Virus record (IMG/VR): IMGVR_UViG_3300017917_003742
Coordinates: 1 to 64,000 of that record
Length of the DNA stretch: 64,000 bases
Strand: one strand, 5' to 3'
DNA from: a virus
Below, in pieces: positions 23,100-30,909 of the stretch. The position numbers and the translations under genes are program-made. The notes under the pieces were generated by a model. It was not told where the DNA came from and searched no databases. It was given only the letters and a program-made list of their open reading frames with translations. The first letter of the stretch is position 1. Each line of letters starts with the position of its first letter.

Positions 23100-24502
23100 C
23101 ATACGATAAGAAGAGTGGATATTTAAAATGTTCACCTAACGTTTTTAAACTGGTAAGAGAAAAGTTCTCTATAAAGAATCCATCTTATCAATCTAGGAAG
23201 TTTGTTCCTAGATTATATTCTATCACGCCTGCGGGTGCGTTTCAGGTAGGAATGTGGAACGAGATTGAACATTATATTCGTTCTCTTAACATTCCTGTTA
23301 AAATAACATTATCAGACGAGTTTAAAAATCAATTTAATCCCCAAACAAACATCAAGGAAATTTCTAAGATTGATGGATTCACTTATTATGATTATCAAGA
23401 GGATACACTAAACGAGTTTATCAAGAATGGTAGAGGTATATCACTTGTTGCTACTGGTGGCGGTAAAGCACTGATTGCAGGTGGCTTGTGTAAAACATTC
23501 CTCGATCACTATCCTCATTTCAAGATATTAATCATTGTTCCAAACGTGTCGTTGTTAAATCAACTTTACTATTCTTTCCTAGATGAATTTGGAATAAGTT
23601 GTATATCTCGTTGGGGAGATGGTAAGCTTCCTGATTTATCTCAAAATATTCTCATTGCTAACTCTCAAATCTTAACAAGTGACATCAAAGCAACACTAGC
23701 TGTTGTCGGGAATTATGATGTTGTAATTGTTGATGAAGTTCATACCATTAACGAGAAGAAAAACAAAATCAGCAAAGTGGTTCATAATATAACCACACCT
23801 TTCAAGTTTGGACTTACAGGAACACTACCAGATAGTCTTATGGCAAGCTGGAATGTTATTGGCAAGATTGGTCCTATTGTTTATGAGAAGACTTCTTATG
23901 AATTACGTAAACAAGGCACTATTACAGATGTCAAAATCAAAATGGTTTTATGTCAACATGAACGTGTGCCTGTGTTTCTAACTGGTCCAAATCCAACTGA
24001 CAAATATAACGCAGAATACGATTATGTTATAAACTACGCTCCAAGAAACGATGTTATTAAAAAGCTTTGTGACAAGCTTGTAGGAAACACATTGATTGTT
24101 GTGGACAGATTGGATTATATCTCAGTCTTGAAAAAATTATTAGAGGGTGGAGACAAAAAGATTTTCGTTATCACAGGCGAGACTCCAACAAGTGAGAGAA
24201 CAGAAATCCAGAACACTATGGACAAAGAAGATGGAATCATTTGTATTGCCATGAGCAAATGCTTTTCCACTGGTATTTCGATTAAGAATCTTCATTATGC
24301 AATTTTTGCATACATGGGAAAAGGTGGTGTTAAAACAGTTCAAACCATTGGCCGAACTGTTCGTAAACACAGTAGCAAAGAAGTAGCTGTGATTTTTGAC
24401 ATAGCTGACAACTTAGAATACTCTCGTAAACATGCAAAAGAAAGACTCCAAATATACAAAGAGCAAAAAATTGAGTATTCTATTACAAAAATAAAAATTT
24501 AA
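23078..24502 (+). CDS. uvsW: UvsW-like SF2 helicase
   Basis: A 474-residue SF2 helicase, close to T4 UvsW. YYDYQEDTLNEF is the Q motif, VATGGGKALIA motif I, VDEVHT motif II (DEVH, T4 has DECH), GLTGTLPDSL motif III, FSTGISIKNLHY motif V and QTIGRTVRKH motif VI. The residue after the P-loop Lys is Ala instead of Ser/Thr; T4 UvsW is also atypical there. UvsW unwinds R-loops and branched DNA, moving the phage from origin-based to recombination-based replication. It follows the uvsY-like gene. Confidence 0.9.
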   Translation: MAEDIRVTYDKKSGYLKCSPNVFKLVREKFSIKNPSYQSRKFVPRLYSITPAGAFQVGMWNEIEHYIRSLNIPVKITLSDEFKNQFNPQTNIKEISKIDGFTYYDYQEDTLNEFIKNGRGISLVATGGGKALIAGGLCKTFLDHYPHFKILIIVPNVSLLNQLYYSFLDEFGISCISRWGDGKLPDLSQNILIANSQILTSDIKATLAVVGNYDVVIVDEVHTINEKKNKISKVVHNITTPFKFGLTGTLPDSLMASWNVIGKIGPIVYEKTSYELRKQGTITDVKIKMVLCQHERVPVFLTGPNPTDKYNAEYDYVINYAPRNDVIKKLCDKLVGNTLIVVDRLDYISVLKKLLEGGDKKIFVITGETPTSERTEIQNTMDKEDGIICIAMSKCFSTGISIKNLHYAIFAYMGKGGVKTVQTIGRTVRKHSSKEVAVIFDIADNLEYSRKHAKERLQIYKEQKIEYSITKIKI

Positions 24503-24503
24503 T

Positions 24504-25235
24504 ATGTGGGAAACTGACACTGATGATATTGAACCCGAAGAAGAACTTTCTGAAATAGATGTTCTTGATGAAAAGCCTCGTAAAAGAACACGCCGAACAA
24601 AGGCTGAAAAAGAAACTGAGGAATATGTTTCTAAAGAAGAGATGTGGAATGAACTATACAATTATTACATTTCTCTTGGAGAAGATTATGATTGGGAAAA
24701 TCAAAAGCTTCTTAAGAAAGATTCTTACCCCAAAATTTCAAATCGCTTAACAACCATTGTTAGTGATATTGCAACAAAAATGGGATACCGTGGAAACTTT
24801 TGCTCATATTCTTGGATTGACGAAATGATTGGTGATGCCACACTTAAAATGGTTAAAGCTGTTCGTGACTGCTCATTCAAGTGCTATACAATTGCCGAGA
24901 TAATTTCTAAAACAGAAGATAACGGAACCGTATTTATCAGCTTTATTGATAAAAAAGGCGAAGCTCAGAAAAAGCAACTTGAAGAATCCGATACATTCTT
25001 TTTTGAAGATGGCAAGGAATATATCAAGTTTAAAGCAAATCCTTTTGGATACTTTTCTCGAATAACAAGTCATTCTTATCTTAATCGCATTAAAAAAGAA
25101 AAGTTATTAGAAGAGACAAAAAGAAATTTTCAAGCTGAAACTTGGGATCGTCTTTACTCTGATGAAAACTTTCGTAATGTTCGTCGTCCGAAATATATTG
25201 AAAACGACGATAATGATGGTATATTTGAGGAATGA
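24504..25235 (+). CDS. 55: Late sigma factor, gp55-like
   Basis: A 243-residue protein. After an acidic, charged N-terminal stretch, NRLTTIVSDIATKMGYRGNF and YSWIDEMIGDATLKMVKAV match the sigma region 2-like core of T4 gp55, and NPFGYFSRITSHSYLNRIKK is the characteristic later segment. gp55 directs host RNA polymerase to late promoters (TATAAATA in T4). Many virion genes here have a TAAATA box just upstream, which agrees. It overlaps the next gene by 4 bp and follows uvsW closely. T4 gp55 is shorter (185), with the difference in the N-terminal tail. Confidence 0.88.
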   Translation: MWETDTDDIEPEEELSEIDVLDEKPRKRTRRTKAEKETEEYVSKEEMWNELYNYYISLGEDYDWENQKLLKKDSYPKISNRLTTIVSDIATKMGYRGNFCSYSWIDEMIGDATLKMVKAVRDCSFKCYTIAEIISKTEDNGTVFISFIDKKGEAQKKQLEESDTFFFEDGKEYIKFKANPFGYFSRITSHSYLNRIKKEKLLEETKRNFQAETWDRLYSDENFRNVRRPKYIENDDNDGIFEE

Positions 25236-25549
25236 GAAAAAAGATAGCAGACAGATTATACAAATTATACGGTGGTGATTTTAGACATTTTCCAAAGGGT
25301 TTACGAATGTTCCTTTGGAAAATGTTTGGGCATGATTACCGATTTTATCCACATGATAGAATGTATTTTCCAAAAATAGGAAAATATGAATATTCGGATT
25401 TAATAAATGTGGAAGATGAATGGTTTGTTTATAAGACATGGGTTCCGCATCTTTGGCCTGAATTATCAACAGAAGAAATTTGTAATGCTCGACTCATGAG
25501 CGGTCCTGTTAGTCTAAAGTTTCAATTAAATTACACTTATGAAGAGTAA
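25232..25549 (+). CDS. Hypothetical protein, 105 aa
   Basis: Not recognised. It is unusually aromatic and basic (FRHFPKGLRMFLWKMFGHDYRFYPHDRMYF in parts), with many F, Y, H and W residues but no continuous hydrophobic membrane segment. It overlaps gp55 by 4 bp and the endonuclease VII-like gene by 11 bp, so it is embedded in an operon and very likely expressed. Confidence 0.6.
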   Translation: MRKKIADRLYKLYGGDFRHFPKGLRMFLWKMFGHDYRFYPHDRMYFPKIGKYEYSDLINVEDEWFVYKTWVPHLWPELSTEEICNARLMSGPVSLKFQLNYTYEE

Positions 25550-26306
25550 AGAAATTATAGAACAAAAAAACAAAGATAAAATAGATAGACTTTTATTAGA
25601 GATAGAAGTCTCACCTATTAACGAAACGGTCAATATCGACTATGTTATTAATCTCTGTTATATAACAAAAAATACTATTAAAAAATATATAAAGGATAAA
25701 AAGTTAGAATGTTTATGGGTTGATAACGAACCTGTTTTTTTACGAACACATCTTTTGAATTTTTTAAAAAATAATTATATAAAAGTTAGGACCGAATCTA
25801 AAATGTTAAAAGCTAGTATAGCTGGAAGTTCTATTTATGAAGGGAAGACCTGTGAAATCTGTAAAACCAAATCTAGATATATTTCTAATAGTAGTTGTGT
25901 TGATTGTTCTACGAGAAAAGGTATTATTAAGCTGAACGACCAAGAGCTTATGAAACAATATAGAACTCCTGAAAAAGTTAAACAATATACGAAAAAATAT
26001 CGAAGTTTAGGAAAACATAGATGTTCTCCCTCTAATTCTAAAGTTAGTAAATTTAATCACAATTTAATCAAAAATTACAATATAGATGCATCTATGTATA
26101 ATAAATTACTAACTGAACAAAATAATGTCTGTGCTATATGTAAACGCTGTTGCGTATCAGGGAGACGTTTAGCAGTAGATCATGATCATAAAACTGGAAA
26201 GGTTCGTGGATTGCTGTGCGGTAGATGTAATACGGGATTAGGTAATTTTACTGATTCCATTGAATTTTTAGAAGAAGCTATAAAATATTTAAAACATGAA
26301 AAATAA
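25539..26306 (+). CDS. Endonuclease VII-like (HNH) nuclease
   Basis: A 255-residue protein. The C-terminal 90 residues match the recombination endonuclease VII fold: CAICKRCC, LAVDHDHKTGKVRGLLCGRC and NTGLGNFTDS, with zinc cysteines and the catalytic D-H-D-H. Upstream is a second four-Cys pair (CEICK and CVDCS, about residues 104-123) and a helical N terminus that may bind DNA. T4 gp49 is a Holliday-junction resolvase of this fold, but many phage copies are homing endonucleases. The extra N-terminal domain and the position between two unrelated genes leave both options open. Confidence 0.75.
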   Translation: MKSKEIIEQKNKDKIDRLLLEIEVSPINETVNIDYVINLCYITKNTIKKYIKDKKLECLWVDNEPVFLRTHLLNFLKNNYIKVRTESKMLKASIAGSSIYEGKTCEICKTKSRYISNSSCVDCSTRKGIIKLNDQELMKQYRTPEKVKQYTKKYRSLGKHRCSPSNSKVSKFNHNLIKNYNIDASMYNKLLTEQNNVCAICKRCCVSGRRLAVDHDHKTGKVRGLLCGRCNTGLGNFTDSIEFLEEAIKYLKHEK

Positions 26307-27309
26307 TCTTATCCTGTGCGTTGGAGACATACACTTAGGAGTTAATAAGAATAATCCGTTGTTCTTTAAAACTGCATTACGTTATGCAGACTGGATTAAT
26401 TCTGTTTGTCAAAAAAACAACATAAAAACAATTGTTCAGCTTGGTGACATATTTCATAATCGGGAAATGATTCACCTTCCTGCTATAAATTGTGCATACG
26501 AGTTTTTCGATAAACTCAAAGATTATGATTTGCATATAATTTCTGGAAACCATGACTGCTTACTGAATAATACTAGTGATGTTAACTCTCTTAAACTGTT
26601 AAAGCAATGGCCTAACATCACTGTTCATGAAAAAGTTTCTGTGATAGACGAGATTTGTTTTTGTGGATGGGGAACCAAAATCGAAGATATTCCGAAAAAC
26701 AACAAAATTATTTTTGGTCACTTTGACATTAAAGGATTTGAAATGAGTTCTTTTAAAATTAGTGAACACGGCTTTTCTGCATCTGATCTTATGAGCCGTT
26801 GCAGTTTGCTTATGAGTGGTCACTATCACAAGCCACAAGTGCGTTTTTACGACAAGAAACCTCTTGTTTATACTGGCAGTGCATATCAGCTTAATTGGGG
26901 AGAAAGTGGTGAGGATAAATATGCATACATTCTCGACACCGAGACATTACAATACAGGCTTTTAGAAAATAAAATTAGTCCTCGCTTTCAGTATATAAGA
27001 AAGCCAGAAGATTATGACAAAGTTGAAAATAACTTTGTTTCAATCGAAGTTGAAAATGTTGAAGATGTTCCAAATGCAGTTGCAAAGCTTTCTGCACTCA
27101 AAGCACTGGATATTAAAACAACGCAAAAACCCCTTGAGTATAAACGCGAAATTTCTCTTGAGAATGGCGATGTTGTGACATTTGAGGAAAACGCATCGTC
27201 TGTTCTTGAGTGTATCGAAGAATACGCATCTCTTCTAGAAAATATAACAGACGAGGAAAAGAAAATTGTTGCAGAAAAGCTCAATGACCTTTATAGTCGC
27301 TGTGTATGA
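26296..27309 (+). CDS. 47: gp47-like Mre11/SbcD nuclease subunit
   Basis: A 337-residue protein, equal in size to T4 gp47 (339). Metallophosphoesterase motifs are in order: GDIHLG, GDIFHN, ISGNHDC, then GHFD and MSGHYHKPQ. The C-terminal part should contact gp46. The gp46/gp47 complex degrades DNA ends to make single strands for recombination. The partner gp46 is encoded in the same direction at 40472, about 13 kb away, whereas they are close together in T4. It overlaps both neighbours by a few bases. Confidence 0.92.
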   Translation: MKNNLILCVGDIHLGVNKNNPLFFKTALRYADWINSVCQKNNIKTIVQLGDIFHNREMIHLPAINCAYEFFDKLKDYDLHIISGNHDCLLNNTSDVNSLKLLKQWPNITVHEKVSVIDEICFCGWGTKIEDIPKNNKIIFGHFDIKGFEMSSFKISEHGFSASDLMSRCSLLMSGHYHKPQVRFYDKKPLVYTGSAYQLNWGESGEDKYAYILDTETLQYRLLENKISPRFQYIRKPEDYDKVENNFVSIEVENVEDVPNAVAKLSALKALDIKTTQKPLEYKREISLENGDVVTFEENASSVLECIEEYASLLENITDEEKKIVAEKLNDLYSRCV

Positions 27310-27866
27310 GTGCTGAAAAACAAAGACGCTGGTTTCCAATCAATTTTGAAAAGATCAAGGGAATTCCTATTAATTCCCATCCCGGTGCATTTGGTTGTGC
27401 TCGTAAATACAACTTTCACGAAGGAGTTGATCTTTATGGCGAACCGGGTGATTGGGTGTATGCTATACGTGATGGTGTAGTAATTTCCAACATGGGTTTT
27501 ACAGGACCAAAGGAAGGACACTCTTGGTGGTTAGAAACTAATGCAGTTCTTGTAAAAGATGAAGAAGGTTATTATGTTTATGGAGAACTTTTTTCACATC
27601 TAAAAGCTGGTGACAAAGTTCTTGCAGGAGATAAAATTGGAGAACTCACACCAGTTCTTCCTCCGCATAAAAAGCGAGTTGACATTCCCGGTCATTCTGT
27701 TACAATGTTACATCTTGAGCGTTGGAGTCTCGCTTATGACGAGGTTGGCGGATGGAGTGCATGGCAAACCAGAGAAAGCCGCCCAAATTATCTCTTGGAC
27801 CCAACACAGGAACTCATTCAAATTTTAAAAGATAAAAAAAGACCATTAACATTTTTAACACTATGA
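27306..27866 (+). CDS. M23 peptidase-like (LytM) protein
   Basis: A 186-residue protein. HEGVDLYGEPGDWVYAIRDG is the M23 core with the zinc-binding H-x3-D, followed by GELFSHLKAGDKVLAGDKIG and MLHLERW. The usual final H-x-H is M-L-H here, so the catalytic first His appears replaced while the zinc His remains. This could mean altered or lost peptidase activity. No signal peptide or membrane segment is visible. Neighbour overlaps of 4 bp on both sides place it in an operon with gp47, an unusual partner for a cell-wall enzyme. Confidence 0.7.
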   Translation: MSAEKQRRWFPINFEKIKGIPINSHPGAFGCARKYNFHEGVDLYGEPGDWVYAIRDGVVISNMGFTGPKEGHSWWLETNAVLVKDEEGYYVYGELFSHLKAGDKVLAGDKIGELTPVLPPHKKRVDIPGHSVTMLHLERWSLAYDEVGGWSAWQTRESRPNYLLDPTQELIQILKDKKRPLTFLTL

Positions 27867-28063
27867 CTAATGAACTAACAGACCGTGAATTTGCTTGCTT
27901 GTTATGGAACACGATGTATCCTGAAAGACGCCCATTTGGACAAATTTCAGACAGCGCAAAGGACGAGTGGGAAAAACTCGCAAGAATAGCAAAAGGTATT
28001 GCCAAATTAGAAGGCATAGATTGCATGGCAGAAATCAAAGAAATCTTAAAACCACAACTATAA
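27863..28063 (+). CDS. Small hypothetical protein, 66 aa
   Basis: Not recognised. A compact helical protein with the segments REFACLLWN and EWEKLARIAKGIAKLE. It overlaps the M23-like gene by 4 bp and ends 1 bp before the CoaB gene. The operon arrangement supports it as real. Confidence 0.55.
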   Translation: MTNELTDREFACLLWNTMYPERRPFGQISDSAKDEWEKLARIAKGIAKLEGIDCMAEIKEILKPQL

Positions 28064-28064
28064 T

Positions 28065-28718
28065 ATGAAAATTTTAATTACTAGTGGAGGAACCGATGTT
28101 CCTATTGACGATGTTCGTAAAATCTCTAACATGAGTTCAGGAAAATATGGTGCCGAAATTGCAACTGTATTACATGATAATTTTTTTAATGAACATGATA
28201 TTTGGTACTTAGGGAAAAAAGGTGGAGTGTTCCCTAATCCAGAGATAGATTTACATTTTCAAGGTAAAAAATATTTAGGTAATTTAATATTTTCTAATTA
28301 TGAAGAATATAAAGAGAATAGCATAATAGCAGCGGCAAAGATTTCACCTGACATAATTATTTCCGCAGCAGCGGTTTCCGATTACATCTTGGATAAAACA
28401 GAAGGTAAAATTTCTAGTGACAATGATGAACTTGTTATTCGCTTGAAGAAAGCTCCGAAGATTTTACCTTTGCTTCGTGAAGCGGCTCCAAATGCGCTTC
28501 TGGTAGGCTTTAAACTGCTTGTAAGTCCATCCAAGGATGAGATTGACAGTGCCGTTCAAAAGGTGTTTAAAAACGGCGCAGATTTGGTCGTGTATAACGA
28601 CTTAACAGAGATTCGCAAAGGTAATCTCATACGCTATGTTTTTACTCCTACCATGAGTTTCACTATTGCAAGAGACGCCAAAGAATTAGTAGACATAATC
28701 CTCAATTATAAGAAATGA
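28065..28718 (+). CDS. coaB: Phosphopantothenate-cysteine ligase (CoaB-like)
   Basis: A 217-residue protein. The N-terminal ITSGGTDVPIDDVRKISNMS with SSG matches the CoaB nucleotide-binding region (TAGPT...ISN-SSG in bacteria). SAAAVSDY, a lysine-rich segment KKAPKILPLL and VVYNDLT follow in the CoaB order. It joins phosphopantothenate and cysteine. In most bacteria this is the C-terminal half of a fused CoaBC (Dfp); here it is a separate gene, followed by CoaC with a 4-bp overlap. Together they would carry out two consecutive steps of coenzyme A synthesis in the host. Confidence 0.85.
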   Translation: MKILITSGGTDVPIDDVRKISNMSSGKYGAEIATVLHDNFFNEHDIWYLGKKGGVFPNPEIDLHFQGKKYLGNLIFSNYEEYKENSIIAAAKISPDIIISAAAVSDYILDKTEGKISSDNDELVIRLKKAPKILPLLREAAPNALLVGFKLLVSPSKDEIDSAVQKVFKNGADLVVYNDLTEIRKGNLIRYVFTPTMSFTIARDAKELVDIILNYKK

Positions 28719-29227
28719 AAGTGTTACACGGTTTAACAGGAAGTGTCGCAACTGTTCTGAATGATAAAATTCGACAATCTTATAATTTAGTATCATTTGA
28801 TACAAAATTTATTGCAACTAACAATTCCTTTCAAATATCTAGTGTAGGAGAAGCTTATACAGATAGTAGCGAATGGTTCGTTTATAGAGAAGAGAAAAAA
28901 GTTCTTCATATCGAACTTGTTAAGTGGGCAGATGTTTTTGTCATTGCACCACTCTCTGCTAACACTCTCGCAAAAATTGCAAATGGAATTTGTGACAACT
29001 TGCTCACATGTGTCGCAAGAGCGTGGGATTTCGAGAAACCTTTCATTGTTGCTCCCGCCATGAATACAAAAATGTGGACTCATCCAATAACAGAAGAGCA
29101 TGTTAAAAAACTTCGTTCATGGGGAATATCTGTTTTAGAACCTGTTGAGAAAACTCTTTATTGTGGTGACACAGGAATAGGAGCAATGACAAATATTGAA
29201 AACATTATTAGAGCAATAAAAATATGA
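28715..29227 (+). CDS. coaC: Phosphopantothenoylcysteine decarboxylase (CoaC-like)
   Basis: A 170-residue HFCD-family flavoprotein. The FMN-binding region starts at GLTGSVA, the catalytic His is H65 in VLHIELVKWAD, the substrate motif PAMNTKMW carries N117, and C150 lies in LYCGDTGIGAM. These are the three key residues of bacterial CoaC, all present, so it is probably active. It is separate from CoaB, in the order coaB then coaC, opposite to the domain order of the usual fusion. It overlaps its neighbours by 4 bp on each side. Confidence 0.88.
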   Translation: MKVLHGLTGSVATVLNDKIRQSYNLVSFDTKFIATNNSFQISSVGEAYTDSSEWFVYREEKKVLHIELVKWADVFVIAPLSANTLAKIANGICDNLLTCVARAWDFEKPFIVAPAMNTKMWTHPITEEHVKKLRSWGISVLEPVEKTLYCGDTGIGAMTNIENIIRAIKI

Positions 29228-29520
29228 CAGAAGACCTTAAAAAATATTTAGAAACTCTTAAAAAACAAAATAGTCCAGAAAATCAAGACTATATTAAAGC
29301 GGTTGAGCTAGGATTAACTGGAAAAGATCGTTGGAGTGAAGGAATTCCCCATCATCCAATGTCAGAACGATTAATGAAGTTTCTAGCAAAACACGACTTC
29401 ATTGATTATGACGATTATTTCTGTTGGAAAATGGGAGGAGACGGAGATAACGGTGAAACTCTTATGTATCAAATGGATGCCTTTTTTGAAACTCTTGATA
29501 TTGAGAAAAAGAGTAGTTAA
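29224..29520 (+). CDS. Conserved small phage protein, 98 aa
   Basis: A 98-residue protein with a memorable core: HHPMSERLMKFLAKHDFIDYDD, then YFCWKMGGDGDNGETLMY (these are adjoining stretches). I have the impression this pattern recurs in T4-like phages as a conserved protein of unknown function. It is acidic and soluble. It overlaps coaC by 4 bp. Confidence 0.65.
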   Translation: MTEDLKKYLETLKKQNSPENQDYIKAVELGLTGKDRWSEGIPHHPMSERLMKFLAKHDFIDYDDYFCWKMGGDGDNGETLMYQMDAFFETLDIEKKSS

Positions 29521-29523
29521 ATA
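29518..29523 (+). promoter_or_regulatory. Late-like TAAATA box within a palindrome
   Basis: TAAATA followed by 5 nt and the ATG at 29529. It lies in the inverted repeat GTAGTTA-aa-TAACTAC (29513-29528), which ends against the start codon. The box overlaps the stop codon of the upstream gene. Confidence 0.4.
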
Positions 29524-29528
29524 ACTAC

Positions 29529-29978
29529 ATGGAAAAAGATTTAACATTAGATGATCTTAAAAACGCCATTGAAGAAATGGGATATTATGTTTCGGAAATA
29601 CGTCCAAAAGGACCGTGTTGGGTTATTTTTGGAAAGGTGTTTTATGAAGGAAAGTTACGATTTGAAAAAACTGCCATCGAGTGCCGAACACATAAAGTGA
29701 AAAATATAGACCAGTTCAAATTTGATATTATAACAGACTATAAAGATATTTGGGAAGAAAATAATATCAATCCCATATTTAGTTTATACACTCTTGAAAA
29801 AATACAAGATGAACAATCAGGAGAATCTTTATATGCTGTAAGATATGCGATTACAGATCATTTATATAAAGGAGCGAAAGAAATAACAATCGAAGAAGCG
29901 AAAGAAATATTGAAAACTCGCAGAGACGATGTTTCAATGGAATTTTATCAAGATTTGAAGAACATTTACGAATTGTAA
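29529..29978 (+). CDS. Hypothetical protein, 149 aa
   Basis: Not recognised. It is charged and soluble, with strands and helices alternating (CWVIFGKVFYEGKLRFEKTA). It lies alone between the small conserved gene and the promoter of the sugar cassette. A late-like box 5 nt before its ATG may drive it. Confidence 0.6.
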   Translation: MEKDLTLDDLKNAIEEMGYYVSEIRPKGPCWVIFGKVFYEGKLRFEKTAIECRTHKVKNIDQFKFDIITDYKDIWEENNINPIFSLYTLEKIQDEQSGESLYAVRYAITDHLYKGAKEITIEEAKEILKTRRDDVSMEFYQDLKNIYEL

Positions 29979-29990
29979 TCTATAAAATAC

Positions 29991-30019
29991 TTGAAAAATT
30001 CTTAAACGGGTGATAAAGT
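29991..30019 (+). promoter_or_regulatory. Promoter at the start of the glycosyltransferase cassette
   Basis: TTGAAA, a 17-nt spacer and TAAAGT; 12 nt to the ATG at 30032. A leader of about 6 nt would leave no room for a Shine-Dalgarno sequence. Confidence 0.6.
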
Positions 30020-30031
30020 ATCTATACAAAA

Positions 30032-30892
30032 ATGTCAAAATTTAATCATTTCAAAGAAAAAACCGCAGTCGCAATCATCACCTGTAACCGTGAAGAATTC
30101 CTCCATCAAGCAGTAGAAAGCATAGATCGTGAAGCTGTAGGAGAAATTTTCGTTGTTAATGCTGGTGGTCATCTTAAAAAAAGACCCGAAGGCGTTAAAA
30201 TTGTTCAGTGTAACCGAAATCCTACCGTTGTAGGAATTGCTAAGAATATTGCTCTTCGTGAAATGAAAAAGAGTGGATACGAGTTTTTATTCTTAATGGA
30301 AGATGATGTTAAAGTTAAAGATAATAATGTTTTCTTGAAGTATATTGAAACCGCAATGGACAGTGGACTTTGGGCAGGCCAGCTTTCTTATGGTGTTCAC
30401 GGAGGCGTAGGAGGCGGAAACGTAGCTCCTGACGGAACTCCCCTAAAAAGACTCACTGTTCAATACACACATCATAAAGTAGATTTATATCGCAACAGCT
30501 TTCAAGCATTCACACTTTATCATGCAAACGTTTTAAATCAGATTGGATATTTCGCAGAAAACTATCTTAATGCAGCAGAACATTTAGATCATTACTACAC
30601 TGCATACCTAAAAGGTCTTGGATGTAATTACTGGTATTTCCCTGACATTGAAAATTCATTTGAGTATCTTGAAGACATTGATGCAAATCACAGCAACTCT
30701 GTAATTCGAAATTCCAAAGATTTTACAACCAACTTTTCAACAAGTTGGGGACTGTTCAAAGATAAATTCAATTGTTATCCTCACGAAGTCACGGATTCTT
30801 CTGTTGAAGAAGTGAACGAAAGATTAAATCTTATCGAACAAAACTATTCTCAAAAATCTTTACTAGAGTCTCCCGTTGACAGCGAACAATAA
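30032..30892 (+). CDS. GT2-like glycosyltransferase
   Basis: A 286-residue GT-A-fold protein. AVAIITCNREEFL is the nucleotide-sugar strand, IAKNIALREM the helix after the sugar pocket and LFLMEDDVKV holds the acidic metal-binding motif (EDD). The late LEDIDANHSNS motif is shared with the 256-residue protein at 32067, so the two are paralogues. It probably transfers a sugar to a surface glycan, phage protein or modified DNA base; the acceptor is not visible. Confidence 0.75.
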   Translation: MSKFNHFKEKTAVAIITCNREEFLHQAVESIDREAVGEIFVVNAGGHLKKRPEGVKIVQCNRNPTVVGIAKNIALREMKKSGYEFLFLMEDDVKVKDNNVFLKYIETAMDSGLWAGQLSYGVHGGVGGGNVAPDGTPLKRLTVQYTHHKVDLYRNSFQAFTLYHANVLNQIGYFAENYLNAAEHLDHYYTAYLKGLGCNYWYFPDIENSFEYLEDIDANHSNSVIRNSKDFTTNFSTSWGLFKDKFNCYPHEVTDSSVEEVNERLNLIEQNYSQKSLLESPVDSEQ

Positions 30893-30904
30893 CTGTAGTA
30901 TAAT
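30876..30904 (+). promoter_or_regulatory. Perfect consensus promoter 5 nt before an AAA ATPase start
   Basis: TTGACA, exactly 17 nt and TATAAT, both hexamers perfect, then 5 nt to the ATG at 30910. The -35 lies inside the end of the preceding gene. It should be strong and give a leaderless mRNA. Confidence 0.85.
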
Positions 30905-30909
30905 CTAGC

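Noticed and set aside
23078-24502. UvsW as an inactive helicase because of Ala after the P-loop lysine
   Set aside because: T4 UvsW also departs from the standard P-loop, and all other helicase motifs are intact.
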